This document shows, piece by piece, positions 57,101 to 60,607 of a DNA stretch of 64,000 nucleotides. How positions within the stretch are numbered: position 1 is the first letter of the stretch; each line of letters begins with the position of its first letter. The DNA is taken from NCBI GenBank assembly GCA_030765065.1, contig CM060989.1, positions 64,742,001 to 64,806,000 on the forward strand, read 5' to 3'. Both the position numbers and the translations under genes were made by a program. The notes beneath the pieces are model-generated. The model did no database searches. It was not told the DNA's origin and saw only the letters and a list, made by a program, of their open reading frames with translations. Source of the stretch: Deroplatys truncata (Eukaryota > Arthropoda > Insecta > Mantodea > Mantidae).

Positions 57101-58350
57101 TGTGTTTGACAATATGTATTTTTTCCCAGATGTCCAATTCATTGCTGCTGTTGATCGGTTTTAAGCGCTTTATGTTTGGAGTGATATCATGGTTTGAAGA
57201 CCAGAAATGATGTGCTACTGCTGATTTATCTGGCTGCTTTTGGTAAATGCATCTCATATGCTCTTTAAGTCTTATTTCAAGATTTCTTTTGGTTCTTCCT
57301 ATGTATGTATACCAGGTTACATTCATTACAATCAATTTGATATATACCAGCTGATTTATCGTTGGGGATAGGATCTTTTGTTCTGTTGCATAGTAGTTTC
57401 TGTATATTGTGGTTATTCTGTGGAGATAGGGTGATGTTGTATTTCTTGAAGATCCTTTGAAATTTATGATGTGTCCAAGGGTGATAAGTGAATTTTCTAT
57501 ATGCTTGTGGTTTTTGTTGTCTGAGTAACGTAGTCATTTGTTGGATGTATTTCTGTCTTTCAAACCTTTTTATCTTATCTATTGTTTTTTTCTGGTATCC
57601 AATCATAGTGGCTATGTTGACGATGACCGGCAAAAATCAGTTGAGAGAAAATGCTGACGATGGGAACAAGCCATCTCCCGAAATGCGTTAAAGTAAGAAT
57701 ATCATAGTGATGTAGTGTAACAACCCTCAACTCTCTATTTTAAATTAAAAATACTGCCTCAAACCGCCTCCCGAAACGCGTTCAAGTAAGAACATTTTAG
57801 TGATGTAGTGTAACAACCTTCAACTCTCTTTATTTTAAATTATGACACATCACTGTTACTAGCTTCTAAATCCTCAAAATTAGTCAAACGTTATTTATTA
57901 TATTTGGCACATTTGGTGCCACAACTTATAATTCAATGTAATACACGGGAAAACGTGTTAATGAGGAACATGCTAACAAGATCCCACTGTGCTGTACATT
58001 GTGTACTTTATTATCTTCCTAATATTTATATGAGTATCCATCTTTGATAATTAACATACATACCTGCGGAATAATATTTTCACGGAATTCATCCTTGAAG
58101 AGAGGTGGTGGAGGGAGATCACAGGTTAAGTATAAGAATGGTGACTCTGTAACTTTCTCCTGGTATTCATCCATTAGTAAAAGTGCTTCTTTCTGCTCCT
58201 CCTCCAATTCAATGGGCGGTATTTTCCTTGTGTAGATCCGCATGGAACCCAGAAAAGATCGGTACACAATGGAAGAGTCTCGCTTCTTGGTGCCATTCAG
58301 TGCAAGGTGTAAGGCATTTAGAAACCATGACAAAAAGTCAATGGGATCAC
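31929..58350 (-). CDS. USP39: USP39 (tri-snRNP-associated ubiquitin hydrolase homologue), 3' six exons
   Basis: This is the C-terminal half of USP39/Sad1, a U4/U6.U5 tri-snRNP protein needed for spliceosome assembly in the nucleus. It has a ubiquitin-hydrolase fold that in known members lacks the catalytic residues. Six minus-strand exons (58350-58064, 47714-47586, 47499-47438, 43250-43115, 35572-35486, 31955-31929) splice in frame at GT/AG sites to 241 residues and a TGA stop. Stretches recognised against the family include SWFLNALHLALNGTKK, LPPYLILYIKRFTKN, NPTIVNFPVKNVDF, TTYDLVANIVHDGEP and GSGKWYEMQDLHVTDILPQM. Where active proteases have a GHY histidine box, this protein reads HVLHKGSGKWYEM, as expected for the inactive family. 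The zf-UBP domain and first half of the hydrolase fold are not in the window. I saw no frameshift or stop, so the gene looks intact. Introns 1, 3, 4 and 5 are packed with transposons. Confidence 0.93.
32173..33450 (-). mobile_element. mariner copy 1
   Basis: The ends are CGAGGGTCACTATTTATATT and, reversed, TGAGGGGCACCATTTATATT, with inverted repeats of about 25 bp to TTTTGAG and TA on both sides (32171-32172, 33451-33452). The length of 1278 bp is typical of mariner. It lies in USP39's last intron. Confidence 0.93.
32245..33278 (-). pseudogene. mariner transposase 1, broken
   Basis: Starts MELTRENVRAMIYYDFWREL. The helix-turn-helix region ends near SIYKILHDYLAVKKV. The WIPHNLTQSQKDARVNWC linker is present. 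The first catalytic block is destroyed (VTG then stop, where sister copy 2 has VTGDESW). The second block reads LH-stop-DNARAHTSR, with Q changed to stop. The third, YSPDLAPNDFFLF, is intact (DD34D type). Inactive. Confidence 0.92.
33640..34540 (+). repeat. RepB copy 2 (most complete)
   Basis: Begins TGAGGCAGTATTTTTAACAC. It includes AACAGCCC..CCTTAAAGCAATATGTG, a TTTATAAATAGCCAATCAAC promoter-like block (about 33960), GGCAATCAG, GACGCGAGATGC, AATAAA at about 34278, and TGTAAGCCTACATTCTTCAG. It then shares sequence with copy 1 past GACGCAGCCGAGGCAAACC. The stretch TGTGAGAATA...CATTCTTCA (33848-34327) has LTR-like TG..CA ends, but flanking sequence on both sides is also shared between copies, so a simple solo LTR is not supported. 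Confidence 0.6.
34541..35485. other. Intronic, no recognised feature
   Basis: USP39 last intron, with AT-rich sequence and no repeat I can place. Confidence 0.4.
35486..35572 (-). CDS. USP39: USP39 exon, 29 residues
   Basis: 87 bp, exactly 29 codons, reading GSGKWYEMQDLHVTDILPQM then ITLTEAYIQ. The acceptor is GCATTTCCAG and the donor GTTTGT. This segment is among the best-conserved parts of the family. Confidence 0.93.
35668..35947 (-). mobile_element. tRNA-derived SINE (same family as 59728-60030)
   Basis: The reverse complement aligns throughout with 59728-60030, from GGTAGTGG-like box A and box B GGGTTCAAACCCGGC through AAGGCCTCTTTATCAGGCTT (as read on the plus strand) to an A-rich tail seen here as a T-run at 35668-35677. 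Confidence 0.85.
35951..36257 (-). mobile_element. RC-1 copy, 3' portion (split by mariner 2)
   Basis: An old RC-1 from CTTTGTCTCCTACCTAGTAA to GATTTTTATTAAAATACAATATA, where the mariner begins. The remainder resumes at 37468. Confidence 0.8.
36258..37467 (-). mobile_element. mariner copy 2, inserted in RC-1
   Basis: The ends are TGAGGATCATATTTATATTT and, reversed, CGAGGGGCACTATTTATATT, with TA on both sides (36256-36257 and 37468-37469). The RC-1 consensus continues uninterrupted across the two junctions once the mariner and one TA are removed. Confidence 0.92.
36300..37300 (-). pseudogene. mariner transposase 2, broken
   Basis: The first catalytic block IVTGDESWMYAYELERKQQ is intact. The second reads RIVHQVNASAHTC, so aspartate has become valine (GTC). 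The third, YSPDLAPNDFFLF, is intact, followed by WNKCFDKWFKRMQKCIDHKG. The N-terminal region has deletions and frameshifts. Closely related to copies 1 and 3. Confidence 0.9.
37468..37914 (-). mobile_element. RC-1 copy, 5' portion (continuation of 35951)
   Basis: Resumes TTTATGATATTTTTCCTCAC and runs to the subterminal repeat GATAGAGAAAGTCATATG and 5' end CAACAGA. Confidence 0.8.
38085..38400 (+). pseudogene. IS630-Tc1-mariner transposase C-terminal fragment (third type)
   Basis: Reads MDFAPAHKAKTTQQCLATTV then WPSGSPHPNPLDYFLWQKLE. These correspond to the second (QDxAPAHKA) and third (SPDLNPLDY) catalytic blocks of a family distinct from the other mariners here. It is truncated at the 5' side and frameshifted after residue 72. 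Confidence 0.75.
38424..39668 (+). mobile_element. Second mariner type
   Basis: The left end TGAAGGCAGATTGATAAGTC and the reversed right end CTAGAGCGGGTTGATAGGTC align, both reaching TGACTTT, with TA on each side (38422-38423, 39669-39670). The length is 1245 bp. Confidence 0.88.
38605..39600 (+). pseudogene. mariner transposase (second type), broken
   Basis: The start is MEKSQFRVLIKH followed by a stop, then FLCGKTEKETEEMLNKYY. The middle reads DDR-like EDRRVKIRGIAKTTNILSEQ. Catalytic regions are VDKTWIPYYQPETKQQ (first aspartate kept, its neighbour E changed to K), LFH-stop-DNAPAHKS (stop replaces Q) and SSPDLAPSDFFLF. ITGSYYAAMLDQFHKELLKK lies between them. Several stops and frameshifts make it inactive. 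Confidence 0.9.
39671..40077. other. Intronic, no recognised feature
   Basis: No repeat or coding signal I can place. Confidence 0.4.
40078..40934 (-). mobile_element. RC-1 copy, old subfamily
   Basis: The 3' end is damaged (GCTTTCTCTGTATTAAAAAA). The body is complete, the GT tract is at 40205-40230, and the 5' end GTGCAACACATCAGA finishes at 40934. It carries the CCTCTTCATTCTGAATG variant. Confidence 0.85.
40935..41638. other. Intronic, no recognised feature
   Basis: No repeat or exon recognised. Confidence 0.4.
41639..42467 (+). mobile_element. RC-1 copy, full length (short subfamily)
   Basis: 5' TCTGATGTGTTACACTCACA after an A8 run; 3' CGTAGTAGAGAAAGTAAAAA. The CA tract is only a few units. 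Confidence 0.92.
42468..42587 (+). mobile_element. RC-1 3' tail directly after another RC-1
   Basis: Begins TGCTCTTATGGATTCAGGAG and runs to a second hairpin end AGTAGAAGAGAAAGTAAAAA. Its start point equals that of the 11075 tail, but no matching older 5' part is seen upstream. Confidence 0.75.
42635..42965 (+). mobile_element. tRNA-derived SINE
   Basis: Box A-like GCATGGTGGTAGCACAGCTG, box B GGGTTCGATTCCAGG, then a GC-rich body (GGTCGGGGATGCAGCGG, TAGGCCTTCGTCCAGC). It differs from the other SINE families here. Confidence 0.75.
43115..43250 (-). CDS. USP39: USP39 exon, 136 bp
   Basis: One base completes the split lysine codon, then 45 codons run from NVDFGDILTPEVKARYTD through TTYDLVANIVHDGEPGKG to YRVHVLHK. 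The acceptor is TTCATTCAG and the donor GTAAGC. A Penelope RT relic starts almost directly upstream in the intron (43255 onward, plus strand). Confidence 0.93.
43400..43930 (+). pseudogene. Penelope-like RT relic
   Basis: Pieces in several frames: FVNGKFPFSSMVPFFFFFPP and FLAELYMSNFEIH (equivalent to FMGSPFSLFLADLFMSSFET in the 24 kb copy), then AFPLIFKIWFYYIHDIFAIV (catalytic box worn to YIHD), KLLNIQDQNIQFTLELEQL and LHLQKTPLL. It lies in a USP39 intron on the opposite strand, about 150 bp from an exon. Confidence 0.75.
44017..44846. mobile_element. RepC copy 2, interrupted
   Basis: Starts TACTGTCCATTCCAAACCAG and is collinear with 25066-26035 apart from a ~140-bp stretch missing here. The GGATAAGCTTGTCATTATT acidic frame and the GTAAGTAAAATG donor-like site are present. 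It is cut by the 44847-45864 element. Confidence 0.7.
44847..45864 (+). mobile_element. 1018-bp element with perfect 30-bp TIRs
   Basis: Both ends read CCCCCGCCGCTATAACGTTG, and identity continues through CACTTGACAG, 30 bp in all. The four bases tata lie on each side (44843-44846 and 45865-45868), so the target duplication is TATA or TA. The two ends are still identical, so the insertion is young compared with its surroundings. The interior holds the N-terminal part of a transposase-like ORF, so this is an internally deleted, non-autonomous copy. Confidence 0.88.
45216..45575 (+). CDS. Transposase N-terminal region in the 30-bp-TIR element
   Basis: 119 codons from an ATG in ACAATGTC. The start is basic (MSEKRRRSPSDDSRSENPLR), followed by a helical part (SQALELLRRTREFFEQEKEY), a helix-turn-helix-like part (KAVQRTAAALGLSKRTVVHK) and a lysine-rich segment (TPGKKKKKPRP). 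The frame stops at TAA and then stays open in the same frame for LDAIRRHIYAYYHRKEYPT and IPKLLISLIFN. One stop therefore separates two parts of what was one protein. It resembles DNA-binding regions of IS630/Tc1-type insect transposases, but the catalytic core is absent. I chose this ATG over an upstream in-frame one (45111) because the upstream residues are a hydrophobic AT-rich run. Confidence 0.6.
   Translation: MSEKRRRSPSDDSRSENPLRRGVPLNSQALELLRRTREFFEQEKEYVKLHGNPSIPADKAVQRTAAALGLSKRTVVHKGVKLQEKEDKIPELSGTQQVFLSTPGKKKKKPRPVTNIDAF
45886..46102 (-). pseudogene. Transposase DNA-binding region fragment
   Basis: The minus strand reads MAMEGEAMKRRNVGK, then after a frameshift KKKRKVIMNVLNYYSCKTSV followed by SKAVKETAKANRVSETVVYS and IKKEQMQDPSKSM. 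It has the same general layout as the ORF at 45216 (basic start, tyrosine-rich helix, helix-turn-helix ending in a TVVxx motif) but a different sequence. Probably the 5' part of another transposon lost to deletion. Confidence 0.5.
46190..46263 (+). mobile_element. RC-1 3'-end fragment
   Basis: Begins TCCGGTGAAATCTTTGGTAT and ends CGTAGTAGAGAAAGTAA. Only the last ~74 bp is present. Confidence 0.85.
46425..46850 (+). pseudogene. LINE RNase H / C-terminal fragment
   Basis: GNEYADSLVKK matches the C-terminal RNase H motif (GNExADxLAKK) of RNase H-bearing LINEs. Further on, LTAHLYKIGIFLLLKCALCD with EENSNMD, and YWDARRQM, match the HLYKIG..CPLC..MD..H..YW.ARR ending of the same ORF2. Frameshifts separate the parts. 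On the opposite strand to USP39, in its intron. Confidence 0.75.
46913..47272 (-). other. Orphan 119-codon frame in a GC-richer island
   Basis: Starts MARLRRGTQLKKVQKILLIR and is rich in basic residues and cysteine (CASEKAVACPCSSK). It stands in the USP39 intron on the same strand. No splice sites bracket it convincingly and no family is recognised. Possibly repeat-derived. Confidence 0.25.
47438..47499 (-). CDS. USP39: USP39 exon, 62 bp
   Basis: A short exon reading RFTKNTFFVEKNPTIVNFPV plus two bases of the next codon. It is separated from the preceding exon by an 86-bp intron, the only short one. The donor is GTAAGT and the acceptor CATTTCAG. Confidence 0.92.
47586..47714 (-). CDS. USP39: USP39 exon, 43 residues
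   Basis: This exon has 43 complete codons (129 bp), from VNLYTLLQKFNAQTEKEYK to LPPYLILYIK. The acceptor is TTTCACAG and the donor GTATGT. The family motif usually read as FCIKRF is LYIKRF here, with the RF supplied by the next exon. Confidence 0.93.
47765..48306 (+). mobile_element. RC-1 copy, truncated at both ends
   Basis: Starts CTACAAACTATTTTTACAAA (about 50 bp into the family) and ends TTTTGAAAAATGTTCCATT before the CA tract. Confidence 0.85.
48480..48557 (+). repeat. (AAT)n microsatellite
   Basis: About 25 AAT units with one or two AAC interruptions. Confidence 0.92.
48558..48950. other. No recognised feature
   Basis: Intronic. Short cysteine-rich stretches on the minus strand (around 48800) hint at an old LINE tail but are not convincing. 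Confidence 0.35.
49060..49910 (-). repeat. RepD copy 1 (LTR-like)
   Basis: Aligns with 58455-59292. On the minus strand it reads TGTTGGGAAGTAAGTTTATA, CGAGGGGGTGAGCTGTTTAT, a CCAATTGCAGTTC block, GGAGTATAAAAAGAGTAGG (TATA box), TTCCGTTTACACAACCTG and ACCAACAAGATC. TGTTGG...CCAACA ends with an internal TATA box are LTR-like, but the flanks outside are also shared with copy 2. Confidence 0.6.
50064..50265 (+). mobile_element. RC-1 3' part with internal deletion
   Basis: CAGTCTGGGGTGGGGGATTT to CATAGCAGAGAAAGTAAAAA. The microsatellite and flanks are deleted. Confidence 0.85.
50414..51283 (+). mobile_element. RC-1 copy, full length (short subfamily)
   Basis: 5' TCTGATGTGTTACACTCACA; an uninterrupted (CA) tract at 51109-51146; 3' CACGTAGTAGAGAAAGTAAAAA. 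One of the best-preserved copies. Confidence 0.93.
51284..51837. other. No gene; possible pogo-type end at 51447
   Basis: CAGTCAAATATCGTTTTAAC at 51447 resembles a pogo/Tigger terminus but no partner end was found. Confidence 0.3.
51838..52040 (+). mobile_element. tRNA-derived SINE
   Basis: Box A in GGCAGTTCAGTGGTTAGACC and box B in GTGATTCAAATCCTGG, then a non-tRNA body and an A-rich end (ATTAATAAAAAA) that merges with the start of an RC-1. Confidence 0.65.
52041..52794 (+). mobile_element. RC-1 copy (long subfamily), cut at the CA tract
   Basis: 5' TCTGATGTGTTACACTCACA; carries the CAGTAGCCTTTAAGCAC segment. It ends within GCACACACACACAC, where Penelope sequence begins, so the 3' quarter is missing. 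Confidence 0.88.
52904..53362 (+). pseudogene. Penelope GIY-YIG endonuclease part
   Basis: The GIY-YIG domain reads AGIHKINCSDCNKVYISKTK (GIY is GIH, YIG is YIS), then RNLETRLKEHMRCIKYKQMD and KSAVSHHFWITNHNI. It ends WEKITILKHNIHLMNFDLPP and a proline/threonine-rich tail to TAG. In PLEs this nuclease nicks target DNA for priming. The changed Y and G of the signature suggest loss of activity. The upstream RT is absent. Confidence 0.85.
53363..53404 (+). ncRNA. Hammerhead-like hairpin motif after PLE stop codon
   Basis: Directly after TAG: CTGAGGA, one U, stem GGGAA/TTCCC around CAACCGT, then GAAACATGTT. CTGANGA and GAAA are hammerhead core boxes, ACATGT is a palindrome that could form a minimal or dimeric stem III ending in a GUU cleavage triplet, and AAGT after it can pair with GCTT before the core. 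The extra U before stem II departs from the consensus. Confidence 0.45.
53535..53996 (-). repeat. RepB copy 3
   Basis: The reverse complement matches 33642-34110, ending at the shared terminus TGAGGCATTATTTTTAACAC. It lies just past a PLE 3' end. Confidence 0.7.
54329..55990 (-). mobile_element. pogo/Tigger element, one end found
   Basis: CAGTAGAATCTCGTTAGTAC at 54329 follows TA and matches the Tigger terminus (CAGTAGAAxCTCGTTAxT). The opposite end was not found upstream of the transposase, so the 5' side is probably truncated. Confidence 0.75.
54575..55954 (-). pseudogene. Tigger/pogo (CENP-B-like) transposase, broken
   Basis: The N-terminal CENP-B-type helix-turn-helix (AWQITNSEKLKILEKVDRNP) and the second domain (PIDGTLVRAQATHSAQKTGL with GWIERFKNRHGLVS) are followed by a DDE_1 core. 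First aspartate: NVYNEDETGLFFHLLPGKTL. Second: IVLFIDQCTAHPPI, in another frame. Third: LDQGIIWCMKQTYRKRLVQR. An acidic C terminus follows (EILEQMKEETSMGDESNDAP). All three aspartates survive but at least three frameshifts or stops break the gene. It lies in the large USP39 intron, same strand. Confidence 0.88.
56172..56834 (-). repeat. RepB copy 4, fused to a PLE 3' tail
   Basis: The reverse complement starts near the AGTATTTTTAATACTTGAAT end and runs through CTAGGCGGGCTG (plus-strand reading), CCAATCA boxes and TTGTGTAAG. It then continues not into the usual RepB sequence but into AACATTTTAGTGATGTAGTG, which is PLE 3' UTR (56172-56240). Confidence 0.65.
56835..57624 (-). mobile_element. Penelope-like element, 5'-truncated, minus orientation
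   Basis: Carries the end of the RT-nuclease linker, GIY-YIG nuclease, stop, hairpin motif and a 3' UTR ending in CTTCAAAAATTAGTCA (minus reading). It is joined head to head at about 57620 with a second truncated copy on the plus strand. Confidence 0.8.
56928..56970 (-). ncRNA. Hammerhead-like hairpin motif
   Basis: ATGCTGACGATGGGAACAAG then CCGTCTCCCGAAACGCATT: CTGACGA, U, stem GGGA/TCCC, GAAACGC. The CTGA overlaps the ORF's TGA stop. Confidence 0.4.
56964..57633 (-). pseudogene. Penelope linker and GIY-YIG nuclease, one frameshift
   Basis: The first part reads KTIDKIKRFERQKYIQQM and KFTYHPWTHHKFQRIFKKYN, then SAGIYQIDCNECNLVYI (57633-57277). The frame is lost in GTATACATACATAGG, where a 4-bp duplication is the simplest explanation. 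The second part resumes YIGRTKRNLEIRLKEHMRCI and KSAVAHHFWSSNHDI, ending DDRQKSVERKC. Both GIY and YIG are intact here, unlike the copy at 52904, so apart from truncation and the 4-bp slip this nuclease is well preserved. Confidence 0.88.
57625..57890 (+). mobile_element. PLE 3' ends, plus orientation, tandem UTR
   Basis: Begins with the last codons of the PLE ORF (DDRQKSVERKC, stop), then hairpin motif and UTR to CTCTCTATTTTAAATT. After AAAAATACTGCCTCAAACC a second, partial UTR starts (CTCCCGAAACGCGTTCAAG, 57771) and ends AAAATTAGTCA. Inverted with respect to 56835-56998. Confidence 0.8.
57651..57692 (+). ncRNA. Hammerhead-like hairpin motif
   Basis: ATGCTGACGATGGGAACAAG then CCATCTCCCGAAATGCGTT. 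Same layout as the motif at 56928-56970, with one change (GAAATGCGTT for GAAACGCATT). Confidence 0.4.
58064..58350 (-). CDS. USP39: USP39 exon (first exon in window), 95 residues
   Basis: The exon follows an acceptor ending TTCTATTGTAG and ends before the donor GTATGT. Its first two bases complete a glycine codon split across the upstream intron, so reading starts DPIDFLSWFLNALHLALNG and ends FRENIIPQ. It covers the part of the hydrolase fold after the missing catalytic-cysteine box, including GSMRIYTRK and ESPFLYLTCDLPPPPLFKDE. It is 287 bp. The upstream acceptor implies more 5' exons beyond position 64000, because I found none between 58351 and 64000. Confidence 0.93.
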
Positions 58351-58454
58351 CTACAATAGAAAGTATTCAAATTATACATTGAAGGCATGTTGACAAATTA
58401 ATTAACCATAGAGAGCAGCATTTATGTCTACTGGGAGACTTTCACAATGAATTG

Positions 58455-59292
58455 TCGCGGTATTTTTCATGTTATCTTATTTGCTGAGCGCCTGTTATTG
58501 TTTTACTATTTTGAATTTACGGTTCTTTGCCCTCCAGCTAGCTATTATTACCCAGTCGAACAAATCTCTTGAACAGGGTGTGTAAACGGAAAGGAGTTGT
58601 TACTAAAAGATAACACTGATAAAAGAATTTGTTTTTACACTTTTATTGCCGTCACATTTCATTAATTTCACATATTTACTCTTGATACAAGCCCGACTGA
58701 AACTGTTATATTTTCAAATGTAACTATAATCACTTATTTGCCGCACATTATTAATTCGAGTATTTCACATTTTTGTAACTAACTTTACGACACGAGAGAT
58801 TCTGTAGAATTGCGCAACGTGTAACCCGTGGATGATTCTGTTAAACTATGCGACGTGTAACCCACGAATGATTCTCTTAAACTGTGCGATACTTGTCTCC
58901 GACTTCAGCATTTATACTCCCTCACCCCGATATGCCTAAACATTATAACAGAACTGCTATTGGTTAATAAAGCGCGCCAACATTAGCGTCTATTTTTATA
59001 TCCAATCAAAATTACGAACACATATGCTCTAGGGAAGATATTCCCTCCAATTCTAAAGAAAAGTGCGCTACTCTGACGTCATTTGTTGGTCTCTTCTAAT
59101 TGATAAACAACTCACCCCCTCGCTCATTGTTACCCGCTCCTATTGTCAGTTTCAGTGAGGTCGTGTAAACTTATTTCCTAACAATGCTTATAATTAACAA
59201 ACATCTCAAATCATTGTCATACAATAATGTTAATTTACACTATAATCATTCTAGCATTCACAATGTTGTGATATAAAATACTGCCTCAGGAT
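58455..59292 (-). repeat. RepD copy 2 (LTR-like)
   Basis: The minus strand starts TGAGGCAGTATTTTATATCA, the same terminus as RepB, then TGTTAGGAAATAAGTTTACA, a CCAATAGCAGTTC block, GGAGTATAAATGCTGAAG (TATA box), a tandemly repeated ~35-bp unit around TTACACGTCGCATAGTTTAA, AATAAAAGTGT and TTCCGTTTACACACCCTG. Shared with 49060-49910. Confidence 0.6.
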
Positions 59293-59525
59293 TCACAAAA
59301 CAATATAGGTAACTATCCCAAAGATTTTTGATTTACCTGAGTCTCTGCCATGAACAAAGGTAGTGGCACAGATGCAAAAACTCTGCAATATATTAATCAT
59401 GTACTTCCCAGCCAATCAGTGCTAATCTCTTTCAGAGTGTGTTTCTATGCAAAACCAACGTATTCAACTGAGTATAACTGGAAGTTATTTCCGGGCTGTT
59501 TTGCCGTGGTCTGCTGGAGATAGAT

Positions 59526-59570
59526 GTTCCAGACGTTTCGTCTACAACTACAGTAGACATCTTCAGTGGC
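59526..59570 (-). ncRNA. Hammerhead-like hairpin motif, left arm
   Basis: Minus strand: CACTGAAGATGTCTACTGTA then GTTGTAGACGAAACGTCTGG: CTGAAGA, U, 6-bp perfect stem GTCTAC/GTAGAC with a 7-nt loop, then GAAACGTC. ACGT is self-complementary. Confidence 0.4.
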
Positions 59571-59727
59571 GCTGTTGAAGTCTTCTAGAAGAAGGTTGCG
59601 TTGCATCTAAAATACTGGCTGTTCGTGCTGCTATATTTATACTAAAGCGGCTCTCCACTGATTGGTCCAGGTGCTGGTCGGTTAGTGGGAGGGGCCCAGC
59701 TGCCTCAAAGGTAAGGTGTTGCTCCCA

Positions 59728-60030
59728 GTCATCCTCCGTGGATTAGTGGTACTGTGCTAGCCTCTAGTTCCCAAGGTCGTGGGTTCAAACCCGACGGAGG
59801 GCGATGGATTTTTTCGGGTGTAAAACTCCTTAACATGGCTTCCTTCGGAAGGCAAGTAAAGCCGGTGGTCCCGTATCGTAGATTTACGGCACGTAAAAGA
59901 ACCTCAAGCCTGATAAAAAGGCCTCTGAGCAAAATTACCAGTCTATGACGCCCAATATAGAATGGGACACTAAGAACCACAGTAGTTAAAGAGCATCCAT
60001 AAATAATAATAAAAAAAAACTCAAAAACCC
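59728..60030 (+). mobile_element. tRNA-derived SINE inside the palindrome's left arm
   Basis: Starts GTCATCCTCCGTGGATTAGT (box A region), box B GGGTTCAAACCCGACGG, body GGTGGTCCCGTATCGTAGAT and AGCCTGATAAAAAGGCCTCT, tail AATAATAATAAAAAAAAAC. An 11-bp duplication TGTTGCTCCCA flanks it (59717-59727, 60031-60041). The uninterrupted right arm shows the empty site. Confidence 0.93.
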
Positions 60031-60293
60031 TGTTGCTCCCAACTGATTGGCTCGCTTTGTTTTCTTGTGTTATATGACGTTTCTTGCCTTGAATGACTGG
60101 AAACATCATACAACACGAGAAAACAAAGCGACCCAATCAAAAGGGAGCAACACCTTTGAGGCAGCTGGGCCCCTCCCACCAACCGACCGGCACCCGGACC
60201 AATCAGCAGAGAGCAGTCTTAGTATAAATATAGCAGCACGAACAGCCGGCATTTCAGATGCAACACAACCTTCTCCTAGAAGACTTCGACAGT

Positions 60294-60336
60294 GCTACTG
60301 AAGATGTCTACCATAGTTGTAGACAAACATCTGGAA
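60294..60336 (+). ncRNA. Hammerhead-like hairpin motif, right arm
   Basis: CTACTGAAGATGTCTACCAT then AGTTGTAGACAAACATCTGG. Same stem as the left arm, but the core box is worn (CAAAC instead of CGAAAC). Confidence 0.35.
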
Positions 60337-60607
60337 CATCCATCTCCAGCAGAACACGGTAAAACAGCCCGGAAATAACTTGCAGTTATACTGACTCCGG
60401 CCGTGAAAGCCTACGTTCTCTTATTCAACTGAGTGTTTTATATTTTTTACCAAATCTTATGTCTGTATAAAGAAGTGTGGTTGAAAATTTTGGTGCATAT
60501 ACGTTATGCCTAGATTGTGTGTTTTAAAACACAAATTTAAGGCTACTTTATAAAAAATGCTCTTTGCGATGCAATTTTCATACTTGTTAGACAACATTTC
60601 AGATATA

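Larger units (their letters stand above)
59474..60421. repeat. Near-palindromic insertion with 13-bp target duplication
   Basis: The left arm (59474-60083, minus a SINE) is the reverse complement of the right arm (60100-60393), around a 16-bp spacer at 60084-60099. TATTCAACTGAGT stands on both sides (59461-59473, 60422-60434). Each arm holds CCAATCA-type boxes, a TATAAATATAGCAG box and the hairpin motif CTGAAGATGTCTAC...GTAGAC. The right arm alone has an extra outer ~28 bp (GACTCCGGCCGTGAAAGCCT...). The arms differ by scattered substitutions. Confidence 0.85.

Noticed and set aside
59340..59400. Possible USP39 upstream exon (a GT/AG-bounded open stretch on the minus strand)
   Set aside because: The translation (SVPLPLFMAETQ-like) matches no USP39 region and would not supply the expected glycine-codon phase.
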